From NCBI RefSeq assembly GCF_000765825.2, contig NZ_JRPE02000015.1:1-40530 (forward strand): a stretch of DNA of 40,530 nt, read 5' to 3'. Below are positions 25,246 to 33,780 of this stretch, piece by piece (position 1 is the first letter of the stretch; each line of letters begins with the position of its first letter). Position numbers and translations under genes: made by a program. The notes under the pieces are model-generated. The model did no database searches, was not told the DNA's origin, and saw nothing but the letters and a program-made list of their open reading frames with translations. Source of the DNA: Helicobacter magdeburgensis (GTDB lineage: Bacteria; Campylobacterota; Campylobacteria; Campylobacterales; Helicobacteraceae).

Positions 25246-27036
25246 TTAGAAGCCTTGCACTTGGATTTTCTTGTTAAGCTCTAGCAATCGTGCAAACATC
25301 CTTTCTGTATCTATCTCATCCATAACAATCAAGCCTTCATTTGGATCTAAATCTGGCACATAGGCAAATGAGATTTGATACCTTCTGTGCAGGTTTTTCA
25401 AAAAGCCTTCTGCTGGTCTTAGATTGGATATAGACTTGCTTGAGAGAATGCTTTGTGTGTTAGAAGAGAAGTTAATACGAGCCTCTCCCCCTCCATGCAC
25501 GATATTGGTGTTGGTTACTGAAGTTTCCCCAAACATATCGTGTATCTTTCTAATAGAGTCTGTTTCGTTCATCTTAAAGACAAAATATGTGTTAAGAGAA
25601 TCTTGAGACACCTTAGCTAAGGTTGTGCCTAGCCTTGCTTCTAAGTCTGCAAGAGATTGCGTATAAATAAAGAGTGTCATACCCAAACCTGCCATTTTAT
25701 TAAGCACAGCTTCTATCCCTTGATACAATGAGCTTTCCCCTTCATCTAAATGCACATAGAGTCTTCTTTTGTTGATTTCACGCCCCGTAACTGAAGTTGT
25801 AGCATAGACAGATTCAAGCATCTTCATAAAGATTTTATTGACATTATCAGCTACCTTTTTAAATCTTAAAGGTGAAGGGTGTATAAGAATAGCAAACCCC
25901 CTTTCAGAGTTGGCAAGCCTTGAAAGAAGTGGGTTAATACGCACCGTGCAGAACATTGAGCCTAAGAATCCATTTGCCACATCGGACAAGAAATTCACAA
26001 GCGAAACTGAGATTTTTGAGTGATGTTCTTTTGGTATCTCAAAGACCGTCTGTAAAAGCATCATAGCTTCAGTTTTCATTAGAGATAGCTCAGGTGTTCC
26101 AGCGATCGTGCTTTCAACCGTGCCTTTAAGTGCTGAAAGGTTTTCGTGCAAACAATAATGGAGCAAGTCTTTAAAAGTAACAAGTGTGCGGTTAAACATA
26201 TTTTGTTTGCCAAGCTCCACATAGGACATATCTGCTGAAAATCGTTCAGCCACATCAGGGTTAGCTATGCTATTTTCAACATCAAAGCTTAAAAGCTCTT
26301 TGCCTCGCAAGTGCTTAATCTTAATATATTTTTCTTGCTCATATCTTTCTTTTTTTGCCACACCTTCCCCTGTTGGATCCATTGCTTTTTCAAGGAAGTT
26401 CAGCGAATAGAGTATGGTTTTTAGAATAGTAAAGGTATAGCCAGAATAAAAGGCATTGTCACCCTGTGTGTTTGGATAAAGGATAGTGGCAACAAGGTTG
26501 GCAATATCATCATCACCTAGTCCATAGATAGGATTAAAATATTCTGTCGCATTAGGAAACACTGGATTTATATAAATCAAATCTGTTTCTCTGCCAGCTT
26601 CTCTTAGGAAATTCACTACTTGATTTAAAATTTCTTGATCTATACCACCTTTTGGGTCGTTAATAATAACATTATCTCCATGGAGAAGGTTCTGTCGTAT
26701 GATATTAAGCATAAGCTTTGTTTTACCCATACGAGTTGTCCCATAAACAATCGCGTGGTTTATAAAGTCTCTCCAAGGCAAGACAATGGTGTGTTTATCA
26801 AATGTCTCAAGATTAATGCCTATACCCAAATACAAGCCGTCCTTGATATTCTTGTTGATAAACTTTGTTTCAAGCTCATACTTCTTGTTGAATAGAGAAT
26901 TGATTTTTTTGTTAATCTTGTCCTCTTGCCACCTAGAAAGATGTCCTTTATCTTTCTTTGTGATAAGCTCTTTCCTTGCACTTTTGATTTCCTTATCGTT
27001 ATTGATGATTTTTTCTTTCAGTGGTGTAAAAAACAT
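25246..27036 (-). CDS. traD: Type IV coupling protein (TraD/VirD4 family) without membrane helices
   Basis: A 596-residue ATPase that would feed the relaxase-DNA complex into the channel. Walker A is GTTRMGKT (99-106), with IINDPKGG next (124-131), Walker B is VHLDEGES (D431, E432), and GLGMTLFIYTQSLADLE is the conserved Q motif. EYFNPIYGLGDDD and RFSADM fit the family. TraD proteins normally start with two membrane helices; here the first 90 residues are Lys-rich and polar with no hydrophobic run. Membrane attachment would have to come from a partner such as the four-helix protein at 36401-37060. It overlaps traC by TAATG. Confidence 0.9.
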   Translation of the reverse strand: MFFTPLKEKIINNDKEIKSARKELITKKDKGHLSRWQEDKINKKINSLFNKKYELETKFINKNIKDGLYLGIGINLETFDKHTIVLPWRDFINHAIVYGTTRMGKTKLMLNIIRQNLLHGDNVIINDPKGGIDQEILNQVVNFLREAGRETDLIYINPVFPNATEYFNPIYGLGDDDIANLVATILYPNTQGDNAFYSGYTFTILKTILYSLNFLEKAMDPTGEGVAKKERYEQEKYIKIKHLRGKELLSFDVENSIANPDVAERFSADMSYVELGKQNMFNRTLVTFKDLLHYCLHENLSALKGTVESTIAGTPELSLMKTEAMMLLQTVFEIPKEHHSKISVSLVNFLSDVANGFLGSMFCTVRINPLLSRLANSERGFAILIHPSPLRFKKVADNVNKIFMKMLESVYATTSVTGREINKRRLYVHLDEGESSLYQGIEAVLNKMAGLGMTLFIYTQSLADLEARLGTTLAKVSQDSLNTYFVFKMNETDSIRKIHDMFGETSVTNTNIVHGGGEARINFSSNTQSILSSKSISNLRPAEGFLKNLHRRYQISFAYVPDLDPNEGLIVMDEIDTERMFARLLELNKKIQVQGF

Positions 27037-27722
27037 TAGAAATTCTCCTCTTCTTGCATTTGAAATTGATAACCTTGTCCTGCAAAGTTTTCTAACATAT
27101 TGTTTGGCTCATTAATAAAGCGACCTTGATAGAAGTTAAACTCAAGCTTTCTCGCTAGATTTAAAAGGCTTCTATTTTCTATATGGGCTGCAAGGATATT
27201 GATATTTAAAGCTTTGGCTATAGGCGACATAGCTTTAAGCTCCATAAGCTTATCGTTGTCATTTTGAGCCGCCATAATAAGTTCTCCATCTATTTTAAGC
27301 ACCGTGGGTTCAATAGCCTTAACAAGACCGGGCGTAAAGTTGTCAAAATTCAAGTGATCTATAGCTATCATAAAACCTGCTTCTCTTGCCTTATTACAAA
27401 AATGCACAGAACGCTCTTTGTCTTCCTTGCTTTCAAAAGCAGAAGCTGGAATTTCAAGAATCACATTGTCTGCGTAATCGCCTAGAATGCTGATAAGATT
27501 TTTAAGATGTTCGTGGCTAATCTCTTCAATCATCACATTTATTGAGAATACAAAATTCTTTTTAGAGTAGAAGTCTAACGCTTTTTGGATACATTTTCTA
27601 GCAAGAAGAGGCATCATATCTTGCTCTAGTGCCACTTCTCCAAAGTCTTTAAAGCCATAAAGTTCGTTTGTCCTAGCATCTCTAATGTAAAGATGCACTT
27701 CATAAAATGCTGGTGCTCCACT
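27036..27722 (-). other. EAL-like domain of TraC (coding span)
   Basis: These bases encode residues 970-1197 of the fusion. The reading frame is continuous with the ATPase and there is no internal start with a good ribosome site, so it is a true fusion. Motif positions are given in the gene entry. Confidence 0.7.
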
Positions 27723-30629
27723 ATCATCAATAATCATTTGAGATTGTGGCTCTACTAAGTCTTGGTTGATAGCGTTCCTAATTTTCTCCATCCAGTATTT
27801 GACCGTGGAGCTTCTATCACCTTCCTTAAGCCTTGTAAGCATTGTTGCCTTATCAAGCCCTTCTTTATGGAAACCTAGCATTTTAGTGGCTTCTTGAGGG
27901 GTTAAACCAAACTCTTTTTGGAACTCAAGCTTGAGATTTTTGTCTTTTGGATTGGTTGTAAACATTGCCGCTTCCTGTGGGGTTGCTTTCAATAAAAGCA
28001 CTTCGGAAACCTTATCGTTGTAGATATACATAACCTCAGAATAGTGCGGAGCTCTGTTTTTAACTGAAGTCATTTGTTTTTTTCTAAAATCTCCATACCC
28101 AAAGAATAAGCCATTTTCAGCAAAGTTTTGCTCAACCTTAGAAGCATTAAGCTCTAAAATAAACTTATGGGTTGTATTCACCCATACAGCCTTTGAATTG
28201 ACATTATGTAAAAAGTCTGCAGGGTTTTGTGTAATGACTGTGAGCGAGCCATTATACTTTCTTACACGCCTTGCAAAGTCATCGAGGTATTTTGCAAACA
28301 TAAAGTTAGCTAGAACAGGAGCAGCCTCATCAATGATAACTGATTTTCTTTGCCCTTTACCATTGCTTGCAGAATCTAAGAACATTTCCTGTGCGGCTCT
28401 CTCTAGCATACTCATAAAAACAATAAAATACAATACGCCCTTTGGAGCAAGCTCTTCTAGCTCAATCACACAAAAGTCATTTTTGACATTGATGTTATAA
28501 GCCCCATTGTAATATGTGTAAAACTTACCGCCCTCTGTAATATAAGGTTCAAGGGCAAGAATCATATCTTGGATAAGATCAACAATCCTATCGTGTCTTC
28601 TTACCTCAGCCTCTTTGGCAAATCCTTTAAGGGCTTCACCAACATCACGCATACCTGCGTCTCTACCTCTACGATAAAATGCTACTTGAATGGCTCCTTC
28701 TATAAGAGCTGCCATTTGGGCTTCAGAGCTTTCTTTGGCAACATCATCTTTCATACTTAAATCTCTACCGCACATTGCACCTACAATGATAACCATAGAT
28801 GAGAAAGCATCTTCTTCTATCATTTCTACATAGCCATTTACAGCAAGCTCTGCCAAAGGGAATACCTCATAAATGGCTTGAATACTTTGTCCCTCAAATC
28901 CTTCTATATGCACTTTTTCGGTAACGATGTTTGTAAAGAAATTAAGACATTTGGCATTAGCACTCCCATCAGAATTTTCTTTGGAGAAGTGGATAAATTC
29001 ACCACCTATTTCATCGCACAATGGCTTATAGCTCTTACCTATATCAAAAATCATACTTCTTACGCCTGCTTGTGCGTTAGAGGCTTGGATAGAGTTTGAA
29101 AGGAATGATTTCCCAGTTCCTGAAGGACCGATAATACAAGCATTGTAGTTAGAATCTGAAGCCCATAAATCAAGCCCAACTACTTGTCCGCTTCTGCCCA
29201 AGAAACGCAAAATAGGAGAGCCTATACCCTTAAAGCTTCCTATGAGTGGAACAATGGCTGAAATATTGCTTGAGAACATAAGGTTGTATCGGTTAAGATA
29301 ATTCTTTGTTTCCAAATCAAACTGAAAAGGCATACTCCACAATAAAACCTGCAAAGCAACAATGCCATAGTCTTCTTGTGCGATTTCCCAACCTCCAAAA
29401 TCAATAGAGGCGAACTTTGTTTTAATACGACCTATGGCATTATCTAGCTTTTCAGGAGAATTTTCAAAGATAGTCAGTGAATACATACCTTCATAAATTG
29501 GCTCTTTATCCTCATCAATGTATTGGATAATATTGTGGGATTCCTGCATAGTCTTTTTGATTTTTGGCATAAGCGCATAAGTACCATCAGGAATCTTTTT
29601 CTCTGCCGATACATTAGCTCTTGCTCTTTTAAGTATTTTTTCTTTTAGTCTATCAGGGTCATCAATATGCACGGTAAGTGTTGTTAAAAATCTGCAAGGA
29701 AGCGGGTTTTGAAATTCCCCTTCTAAGTCAAAGAAAGCATTTTGCACATCAAGGGGTGTGGTATGCTTTGGAAACTTGTCTGTGGTAAGCACTTTAGCAT
29801 AAGTCTTTTCTCCTATGTGGATAATACTATTTTCGTTATTTACCCTTACTCTAGCCCCTTTAACAAGTTGCACATTCATTCTTTGGTGCGGATCATAATC
29901 TTTAAGTTTGAAATCCTCTTTAAAAATTTCGCCATAAAGAGATACCACAAGTTTTGGGCTTAATGGTTCTGGGCTCAAATCTGTTAAAACCCCTTGTATT
30001 TGTCCATAAATGCTTCTTATTTTGGCGATTGAAGTGTCTTTAGGGAAAATCACCGTCATAAAAGAGATGAGGTTTCTTGCCCTAAAATCAGCCCCATTAT
30101 CAAGCATTGAGCTTTTCGCCCATTTTTTCATCTTTTGGATTCTATCATCACGCATCATTTTTAGGCTAGAAGCATTTAGGACATTAATGTCTTCTTGGGT
30201 ATTAGCTTCAATAGCCTCAAGATATTCGCTGATATTATCAGAAGCATAGGTGCTTATTTGCACGGCAACATTTTTTATATCAATGGTTTTAAAGGCAGAC
30301 TTAATAAGCTTGATTGTGCTGTCTCCTACATGTGGAGGAGGTGTAATTTTGAAGCCTATAGCCCTTCTCCCAGTGCAAAGATTATAAATTCCAAAATCAT
30401 CACTTTTTTGCTCGTAAGAATGAAGGAGTATCATTTTAGACAAGGTGCTCGTGTCGTTGAGCGCCTTAATAACGCTTTTTGTTAAGCCACCTTGTTGCTC
30501 GTGCCATTCATCTGGTAAAAGCCAGTCCCAAAACTGCTTGAGATAAGGCATAATCTTTTGTAGTCGTTTTGGTTGTTTAACATAAAAGAATAAAGCAACA
30601 ATAGCGACAATGAGAACTAAATAGAACAT
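27036..30629 (-). CDS. traC: TraC/VirB4 ATPase fused to a degenerate EAL domain
   Basis: A 1197-residue protein; F TraC is 875. A hydrophobic N-terminus (2-17) is followed by the VirB4/TraC N-domain. The ATPase has Walker A GPSGTGKS (501-508), Walker B IIDEA (D767, E768) and TVITQNPADFL. After it, residues 970-1197 follow the EAL phosphodiesterase pattern: YEVH (E977), SINVMIEE (N1031), LEIPAS (E1059), AIDHLNFD (D1091), LKIDGELI (K1112), AAHIENR (E1151) and YQGRF (Q1168). The EAL triad reads EVH, the second Asp of DDFGTG is His1092, and the AEG glutamate is Ala, so catalysis is doubtful. TraC powers pilus assembly from the inner membrane. A c-di-GMP or protein sensor role of the tail is inference. 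Confidence 0.88.
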   Translation of the reverse strand: MFYLVLIVAIVALFFYVKQPKRLQKIMPYLKQFWDWLLPDEWHEQQGGLTKSVIKALNDTSTLSKMILLHSYEQKSDDFGIYNLCTGRRAIGFKITPPPHVGDSTIKLIKSAFKTIDIKNVAVQISTYASDNISEYLEAIEANTQEDINVLNASSLKMMRDDRIQKMKKWAKSSMLDNGADFRARNLISFMTVIFPKDTSIAKIRSIYGQIQGVLTDLSPEPLSPKLVVSLYGEIFKEDFKLKDYDPHQRMNVQLVKGARVRVNNENSIIHIGEKTYAKVLTTDKFPKHTTPLDVQNAFFDLEGEFQNPLPCRFLTTLTVHIDDPDRLKEKILKRARANVSAEKKIPDGTYALMPKIKKTMQESHNIIQYIDEDKEPIYEGMYSLTIFENSPEKLDNAIGRIKTKFASIDFGGWEIAQEDYGIVALQVLLWSMPFQFDLETKNYLNRYNLMFSSNISAIVPLIGSFKGIGSPILRFLGRSGQVVGLDLWASDSNYNACIIGPSGTGKSFLSNSIQASNAQAGVRSMIFDIGKSYKPLCDEIGGEFIHFSKENSDGSANAKCLNFFTNIVTEKVHIEGFEGQSIQAIYEVFPLAELAVNGYVEMIEEDAFSSMVIIVGAMCGRDLSMKDDVAKESSEAQMAALIEGAIQVAFYRRGRDAGMRDVGEALKGFAKEAEVRRHDRIVDLIQDMILALEPYITEGGKFYTYYNGAYNINVKNDFCVIELEELAPKGVLYFIVFMSMLERAAQEMFLDSASNGKGQRKSVIIDEAAPVLANFMFAKYLDDFARRVRKYNGSLTVITQNPADFLHNVNSKAVWVNTTHKFILELNASKVEQNFAENGLFFGYGDFRKKQMTSVKNRAPHYSEVMYIYNDKVSEVLLLKATPQEAAMFTTNPKDKNLKLEFQKEFGLTPQEATKMLGFHKEGLDKATMLTRLKEGDRSSTVKYWMEKIRNAINQDLVEPQSQMIIDDSGAPAFYEVHLYIRDARTNELYGFKDFGEVALEQDMMPLLARKCIQKALDFYSKKNFVFSINVMIEEISHEHLKNLISILGDYADNVILEIPASAFESKEDKERSVHFCNKAREAGFMIAIDHLNFDNFTPGLVKAIEPTVLKIDGELIMAAQNDNDKLMELKAMSPIAKALNINILAAHIENRSLLNLARKLEFNFYQGRFINEPNNMLENFAGQGYQFQMQEEENF

Positions 30630-30643
30630 TTATCTTCCCCTTC

Positions 30644-31216
30644 TTACTTGATTTCGCTCTCTGGCAATCCACATTGACATTTTTTCATTTGTGCCTCTAG
30701 TTTTTTAAGTCTTTCCCAAATTTCATTCGAACCAGTGTTTCCTAAGCCACCATTTGCCATAAGAGCATTAGCCCTATCAGTGATGTCTTTTATGGATTTA
30801 AGCTCGTCTTTGACAAATTTTTGAAACTCTTCAAATTGCTTTTGATTGACATAGGTTTTTGATTTTAAATCATCATTGCCTGTAATGTTTGCATCAGGAT
30901 CAAGAGCTTTGATTGCAGCTTGCAAATCAGTAATTTCACTTCTTAGCTTTTCTACTTCACTAGAAGAAACACTTTCCCCTGAAGCTGCTCCCGCATCTAT
31001 GGCTGTATCTCCACCTGCACCTTCTTTATGAAACTCATTAGTAATGCCAAGCTTTTTTTCAATAAGCAAAAGCCTATCTTCTGCTCTTTTCTTATGTTTT
31101 AAAAGAATTTGTATGACTTCTTTTAAATCAGAAATAGTCGCAATGTTTTGCGGAGATGCAAAGCCTACTTGAAGGCTTAAAGCCAAAGCTATTGTGATGA
31201 GTGCTATTCTTTTCAT
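30644..31216 (-). CDS. Secreted coiled-coil protein of the transfer operon
   Basis: A 190-residue protein with a signal peptide (1-20) and AAGGAG 8 bases before the ATG. Two coiled-coil stretches are visible: about 28-60 (IQILLKHKKRAEDRLLLIEK) and 85-170 with heptad repeats broken by a Gly/Asn patch. It ends with a pair of cysteines in KKCQCGLPE. No family is recognised. It lies between the TraV pair and traC, where it is probably a periplasmic spacer or assembly factor of the core complex. Expression is tied to the neighbours by gaps of 10 and 14 bases. Confidence 0.55.
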   Translation of the reverse strand: MKRIALITIALALSLQVGFASPQNIATISDLKEVIQILLKHKKRAEDRLLLIEKKLGITNEFHKEGAGGDTAIDAGAASGESVSSSEVEKLRSEITDLQAAIKALDPDANITGNDDLKSKTYVNQKQFEEFQKFVKDELKSIKDITDRANALMANGGLGNTGSNEIWERLKKLEAQMKKCQCGLPESEIK

Positions 31217-31226
31217 TTAATGCTCC

Positions 31227-31727
31227 TTATTTTTTCTTGTTGTTTTTGGATTCTTCTTCTTCATTTTCTTTAAGAATCTTAGCCATAACGCTCCCGTCTG
31301 TATTCTTGTAGCTTTCATTGATGAATTTACCGATATTTTCATCATCGCTCAAGTCAGCCCTGTCTATCTCTTCTGGCGAGATGCTAAATGGTAGCTTGCC
31401 TAGCTGCGTAGGAATACCTCTATTGCTTCCATTAACCGTTGGCACTGAGCTTCCCGGGATAAAGTCTGGGCGTTCTAGCCATACATAAATATCGTGTCCT
31501 GCTATAAGCGTGCCATACTGATCTTTGTAGGGTGCTACCCAAATTGTTGCCACAACACCAAAGTCAATAATTGTCCTTGCGGTATTGTTTCTACTTCCTA
31601 TAATGGGCTTAAAGCGTGATTGATAAGCCTGTTGATCTACAACCGCTGTTTCATAAATAATCTTGCTCCCACAGCCAGTAAAGAGCAAGATAGATGCGCT
31701 TAAGAGTATAATTAGTTGTTTTTGCAT
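31227..31727 (-). CDS. TraV-like lipoprotein, C-terminal type
   Basis: A 166-residue protein. LLFTGC at 14-19 is a lipobox with C19, so it is an outer-membrane lipoprotein. The middle (RTIIDFGVVATIWVAPYKDQYG, then HDIYVWLERPDFIPG) matches the C-terminal motif of TraV, in which a Trp-Ile-Ala-Pro-Tyr stretch precedes the paired Val and Trp residues. It lacks the Cys-rich N-terminal TraV motif, which is found instead in the 66-residue gene immediately upstream. The two together look like a split TraV, the outer-membrane ring component equivalent to VirB7 that pairs with TraB and TraK. Its start overlaps the end of the upstream gene by 16 bases. Confidence 0.65.
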   Translation of the reverse strand: MQKQLIILLSASILLFTGCGSKIIYETAVVDQQAYQSRFKPIIGSRNNTARTIIDFGVVATIWVAPYKDQYGTLIAGHDIYVWLERPDFIPGSSVPTVNGSNRGIPTQLGKLPFSISPEEIDRADLSDDENIGKFINESYKNTDGSVMAKILKENEEEESKNNKKK

Positions 31728-31912
31728 GCAATTCCTTTATAAGTTCTTTCTATGGTTTCCTCCCTATTAGAGAGAACCTCAAATGTTGGCTTACAAACAC
31801 CAGCTTCTCTATAGTTACAGCCATTCTTTTCACAATACCCCTTGCTTGCACCTATAGAGCAAGCACTTAAAACAAGCATTTCAAATCCTAAAATCAAAGC
31901 CATTTTCCACAT
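31712..31912 (-). CDS. Small Cys-rich lipoprotein, TraV N-terminal type
   Basis: A 66-residue protein. ATG at 31912 is chosen over earlier in-frame starts because GGAGGAC lies 8 bases upstream and the product then has a standard lipoprotein signal, with VLSACS giving C18. The mature part reads KGYCEKNGCNYREAGVCK, a Cys-Gly pattern like the N-terminus of TraV lipoproteins. The start comes one base after the traB stop, and the gene overlaps the larger lipoprotein gene. It likely occupies the outer-membrane ring of the core complex. Confidence 0.6.
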   Translation of the reverse strand: MWKMALILGFEMLVLSACSIGASKGYCEKNGCNYREAGVCKPTFEVLSNREETIERTYKGIACKNN

Positions 31913-31913
31913 A

Positions 31914-33584
31914 TTAAAAGTCCTCCATAAACGCATTGTTGGTTTCTTGGTAATTGTATTTATCATCACCCATTCCTTCATCATCACTAGAATCGATACC
32001 TGCTATACCTTGCCCCTTATACGGAACAAGAGCTATCTTTTCTCCGCCCTTAAACATAAGGGTAACCTCTCTCCCACCTCTTACATTGATGACTGGGTTA
32101 AGGTTTTGAAGGTATTTTTCATAAATCTGAATAAGTCTTCCTAGAGTTTGGGAAGCTGCGTTGCTACCACCCGTTCCAAATGAAGCGTTCAGGTTTTGAT
32201 AGCCAGTTGGCGTTCCTGTTGTTGGGAGCACAACATTTGTAGCACTTCTTGTAATATAATCAAGTGCTGTTTGAACGGCTGCCAAAGGAAGAGAGGCTCT
32301 TAAAACCTTGCCTTCTTGTGTGATAAGCACACCTTGCACGCCAAGCTGTCCATTCTCATCTGAAGCCCAACCTTGAACTTGTCCTTCGGCGATAAATTTA
32401 TCTCCTTCTTTATTAGTAAAGATACAAGAGATTTTATCAAGCCTGATTTGTGCTTTTTGCACTGTCATTTGCCCCACTGCACTTCCTAATACAAGACAAT
32501 CTTTTGTGTTGGTGTATTCTCCATTAGCAATACTCATTTTACTCATAATGGAAAACATTACAGGGGCATCTTCTTGCCTTCCCATACCTAAAATACTCGC
32601 ATCAACACCATTAAGCATAATAGCTCTGCTTAGTCCTAGAGCAATATCAAAAGTCAGTTCTTTTGGCTCATTTGGATCTGGATACTCATCATCTGGATCA
32701 GGTTCTTTTTGAGTAATATTGAGCTTTAATTTTTTTGTTACAAGAATCTTGTTTTCTGGGGAATCATTTTCAACCTCTTCTAAATCTTGCGTGTCTTCTC
32801 CGGGAAAGCCTACTACATCATTTCCTGTAACCTTTTTTGTAGTATCTTTTTTGTCTTTGTCACCATCTGTCTCAGTAGGCGGGGTTTCGCCCTTCTTTTT
32901 GGCTTCTTCTAAAGCTAAATCTGATTTTTTATTTGCCTCATCAAAAAGCTCCCCCTGCTTTGCTTGAAGCTCTTCAAATTTCTTTTTAGTTTCTTCGGTG
33001 TTTTTACCAAGCATACTCAAGATTTCATCTTTAAACTTTTCAAACGAGCTGTCTTGTCTAGCCACCTTTTCTTCTAAGTCCTTGCTCTTTTTTTGCGTGT
33101 ATCTATCCACATTCTCAACACGCTCATCAAGAGATTTGATTCTAGAGCTCATATTATCAAGCCCTTTTTTAAGAATATTGCCTAGCTCTTTAATGCCATC
33201 TTGCTTTAAGCCTTCTATGGCATCAGAAATCTCTTGAAATTTTTGGCTGTTGGTTTCTTTCATATTTTTCATTTGTTGTTCTGTTTGTTGCTGCCATATT
33301 GCAAAGTTATCAACCTTAATATCAACGGTCTGCCTTTCTTCTTTCTTGGCATATTCTTGTTGGCTTTCGCTATAAAGTGTCATTGCTCGCATAATAACAA
33401 TTATGATGAAAACCACAATGACCGCCACCACAAAGATGCCTATCTTTTTGTTTCTTATTTGTTTGTAGCGTTCCTTAATCTTGTCTCTTGAATCCATATC
33501 ATCAAAAGCAGAGTTTGTTTTTGCACTTAATCTGTCCTTGATAATGGCGAAGAAACTAGGTTTTTTATTGTTTTCTTCTTGCAT
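31914..33584 (-). CDS. traB: TraB, VirB10-like core complex protein
   Basis: A 556-residue protein that spans the envelope. The cytoplasmic N-terminus is followed by one membrane helix (about 48-68, IGIFVVAVIVVFIIIVIM), a long coiled coil (about 95-225), an acidic Pro/Asp linker (about 235-300), and the C-terminal VirB10-type beta-barrel domain: SIMSKMSIANGEYTNTKDC, LGSAVGQMTVQKAQIRLDKI, QVQGWASDENGQLGVQG. Cys residues in KDC and SCIF fit the family. TraB joins the inner-membrane ATPases to the outer-membrane ring. The start overlaps the small gene upstream by one base (TAATG). Confidence 0.92.
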   Translation of the reverse strand: MQEENNKKPSFFAIIKDRLSAKTNSAFDDMDSRDKIKERYKQIRNKKIGIFVVAVIVVFIIIVIMRAMTLYSESQQEYAKKEERQTVDIKVDNFAIWQQQTEQQMKNMKETNSQKFQEISDAIEGLKQDGIKELGNILKKGLDNMSSRIKSLDERVENVDRYTQKKSKDLEEKVARQDSSFEKFKDEILSMLGKNTEETKKKFEELQAKQGELFDEANKKSDLALEEAKKKGETPPTETDGDKDKKDTTKKVTGNDVVGFPGEDTQDLEEVENDSPENKILVTKKLKLNITQKEPDPDDEYPDPNEPKELTFDIALGLSRAIMLNGVDASILGMGRQEDAPVMFSIMSKMSIANGEYTNTKDCLVLGSAVGQMTVQKAQIRLDKISCIFTNKEGDKFIAEGQVQGWASDENGQLGVQGVLITQEGKVLRASLPLAAVQTALDYITRSATNVVLPTTGTPTGYQNLNASFGTGGSNAASQTLGRLIQIYEKYLQNLNPVINVRGGREVTLMFKGGEKIALVPYKGQGIAGIDSSDDEGMGDDKYNYQETNNAFMEDF

Positions 33585-33757
33585 TACTTCTCCTTGGGTG
33601 CTACCACTGGTGCTGCTATGTTAGGCTGCTCTTGTATTGCTTGGCTTGCCTGCATATATTCTTTTTCAGTGCCTCTTGTATCAAATACTATCACAAAGAT
33701 AATGCTTAATGCAAATGCCACAACTGCAATGATAAGCTGTTTTTTTAGCGTATTCAT
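33584..33757 (-). CDS. 57-aa single-span membrane peptide upstream of traB
   Basis: A short frame (MNTLKKQLIIAVVAFALSII, then FVIVFDTRGTE and an Ala/Pro/Lys tail). AGGAGC lies 6 bases before the ATG and the stop overlaps the traB start as TAATG. One membrane helix at 7-24 with a short periplasmic tail. The overlap and strong ribosome site support translation. Some F-like systems have a small membrane protein (TraP-like) near traB; identity is not claimed. Confidence 0.7.
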   Translation of the reverse strand: MNTLKKQLIIAVVAFALSIIFVIVFDTRGTEKEYMQASQAIQEQPNIAAPVVAPKEK

Positions 33758-33780
33758 TTCTGCTCCTTTCCTCTGGTGTG

